Assembly: GCF_900603025.1 (NCBI RefSeq)
Contig: NZ_LR026975.1
Span: forward strand, 992,001 to 1,056,000
DNA: 64,000 nucleotides
From: Mycolicibacterium hassiacum DSM 44199
GTDB lineage: Bacteria; Actinomycetota; Actinomycetes; Mycobacteriales; Mycobacteriaceae
Direction: 5' to 3'
Shown here: in pieces, positions 62,835 through 64,000 of the stretch
How the letters are laid out: each line of letters opens with the position of its first letter
Numbering within the stretch: the first letter of the stretch is position 1
Program-made: the position numbers and the translations under genes
Notes under the pieces: generated by a model
Told to the model about the DNA's origin: nothing
What the model saw: only the letters and a program-made list of their open reading frames with translations
The model's database searches: none

Positions 62835-63248
62835 CGCCGGAGCGAGGTGGGGCCGATCCAACCTAAAATTTGCTCCGAAGATGCGGCATCGCCTGCCCGA
62901 TCGCTTCCCGAGACCTGGTGGATGTGACGATCGGCCCGATGGCGTTCCAGAAGCTAGACGGAAAACAGGACGATGTCTCAGTGCATGGCATTGATCTGCA
63001 GTAATAGCTGTGAAATGCTACTGGAGAGCAAACCTGATTTCGGGGTGGTGACAAGGCCGTGAGTGGGGCCCGGTAGCCGAGTAGCGGCGCGGTTCTCGGT
63101 TCCGACGGGCCGACATATTGACCCAAAGATATGTTCCGACATAGAGTCCTGCACCGTCATCGACCGCATGCTGGGGGTGGACCGGCTTGGCATACCGAGC
63201 GGCAGCGCACAGCCTCCTGCACCGTGATGATCCGCACGGAGGACATCG
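62835..63248. other. Unannotated region between the IS and the mce gene
   Basis: 414 bp, again lower in GC than the core genome. No recognised protein; in particular no trace of YrbE permease sequence was found in any frame. The final part carries GGAGG (63238-63242), the ribosome binding site of the mce gene, so its promoter should lie here. Confidence 0.5.
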
Positions 63249-64000
63249 ATGCTGAGACTCCTCGTGCGTCCGCTGGTGGGATTGGCGGCCATCGCCCTGG
63301 CTGTACTGGTGACCGGTGTCTCGGTTCAGCTGTTTCGGGGAGGTTTTGCCGATAGCATTGAAGTGACGGTGATTTCGTCGCGCGCCGGGCTGGTGATGAA
63401 CCCCGACGCCAAGGTTCAGGTGCGCGGTGTCCAGGTCGGCCGCGTGGCGTCGATCGAGCCGCTGCCGGACGGTCGCGCCGCGCTCCACCTCGACGTGGAC
63501 TCCAGGCGCTTGGACGCCATCCCCGCCAACGCTTTTGTCGATATCGCCTCGCCGACGGTGTTCGGCGCAAAACAGGTGCAGTTCGTCTTCCCGCCGAACC
63601 CGTCGCAGGAGTCCCTTCGGCCGGGGCAGGTGATCGACGCCGACCACGTCACGATCGAAGTGAACACCGTCTTCGAACAGCTCAGCGCGGTCCTGGCCGC
63701 GATCGAGCCGGCCAAGCTCAACCAGACCCTCGGCGCCATCTCCTCGGCGCTGGCCGGCCGCGGCGACAAGCTCGGTCAGACGCTCGCCGACCTGCACAGT
63801 TACCTGGCGACCCTCGAACCGACCCTGCCGGCGCTGCGGGAAGAACTGCACGTCGCACCCGAGGTGCTGCGTGCCTACGCCGATACCGCCGCAGACTTCG
63901 TCTCGATCACCGACAGCGCCGCCCGCATCAGCGACAGCGTGGTCGACGAGCGGCACAACCTCGATGCCGCACTGATTTCGGTGATCGGTCTGGCCGACGT
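63249..64000 (+). CDS. MceA-type virulence/lipid-transport protein (3' truncated by window edge)
   Basis: 250 codons present, no stop before the window ends. One N-terminal transmembrane/signal segment (LVGLAAIALAVLVTGVSVQLF) precedes the MlaD/MCE domain: SSRAGLVMNPDAKVQVRGVQVG, then FGAKQVQFVFPP and INTVFEQL-like VNTVFEQLSAVLAAIEPAK, typical of MceA subunits. Mce proteins form the periplasmic conduit of ABC importers for cholesterol or fatty acids. GGAGG lies 6 nt before the ATG. Normally yrbEA and yrbEB precede mceA; here they do not. Confidence 0.88.
   Translation, partial: MLRLLVRPLVGLAAIALAVLVTGVSVQLFRGGFADSIEVTVISSRAGLVMNPDAKVQVRGVQVGRVASIEPLPDGRAALHLDVDSRRLDAIPANAFVDIASPTVFGAKQVQFVFPPNPSQESLRPGQVIDADHVTIEVNTVFEQLSAVLAAIEPAKLNQTLGAISSALAGRGDKLGQTLADLHSYLATLEPTLPALREELHVAPEVLRAYADTAADFVSITDSAARISDSVVDERHNLDAALISVIGLAD

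Noticed and set aside
62863..63292. Minus-strand frames of 87 and 104 residues before the mce gene
   Set aside because: No recognised domain, no good ribosome binding site, and they cover the expected promoter of the mce gene. Kept as unannotated intergenic DNA.

Overview
This window comes from a high-GC actinobacterial chromosome, almost certainly a fast-growing mycobacterium (Mycolicibacterium-like). Gene order matches, in one long stretch, the M. tuberculosis segment I know as roughly Rv2996c down to Rv2901c: serA-leuB, gltX with tRNA-Gln and tRNA-Glu, IclR/leuCD/hupB, mutT1-ppk-fbiD, gpsA, ddlA, thiL, ung, rpmB, recG, lipN, pyc, rsmD-coaD, sepIVA, rnc-mutM-smc-ftsY, amt-glnB-glnD, ffh, rpsP-rimM-trmD-rplS-lepB-rnhB. 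This identification comes from remembered family and synteny knowledge, not from a search.

Layout. (1) 1-10.1 kb: amino-acid biosynthesis (the 3' part of serA, leuB, leuC, leuD), an MFS permease, a fumarylacetoacetase-fold hydrolase, glutamyl-tRNA synthetase with two tRNAs, an IclR repressor divergent from leuCD, and the Lys-rich histone-like HupB. (2) 10.2-25.3 kb: polyphosphate and nucleotide housekeeping (mutT1, ppk), cofactor F420 (fbiD), glycerophosphate (gpsA), a PLP sulfur-amino-acid enzyme, D-Ala-D-Ala ligase, thiL, ung, a zinc-type L28, a DAK2/fatty-acid-kinase-like protein, recG and a membrane-anchored HNH nuclease. (3) 25.4-38 kb: tandem aldo-keto reductases divergent from an esterase, a DsbA-VKOR disulfide pair, pyruvate carboxylase, rsmD, coaD, a hemerythrin, the septation factor SepIVA, yceD, rnc and mutM. 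(4) 38-50 kb: osmC, acyP, smc, ftsY, the nitrogen operon amt-glnB-glnD, and ffh. (5) 50-61 kb: an amidohydrolase, two tandem D,D-carboxypeptidases, a SnoaL-fold protein, MgtE, the ribosome maturation cluster rpsP-khpA-rimM-trmD, an LppW-like lipoprotein, rplS, lepB, rnhB and a DUF2469 gene. (6) 61-64 kb: accessory DNA, with an intact IS256-family insertion sequence and the start of an MceA-type gene running off the edge.

Most genes are packed into operons with 4-nt stop/start overlaps. The least ordinary features are: an IS256 element whose ends and 9-bp target duplication can be read exactly; an MceA gene with no yrbE genes in front of it; a perfect 19-bp inverted repeat with nested dyads between mutM and osmC; an rsmD gene whose expected start codon is CTG; two divergent genes whose start codons share one CATG; paired operator-like palindromes between the IclR gene and leuC; GlnR-like boxes before amt; and the absence of the PDIM/PGL lipid locus from the coaD-sepIVA junction. 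I saw no CRISPR array, rRNA, prophage or clearly new defence system.
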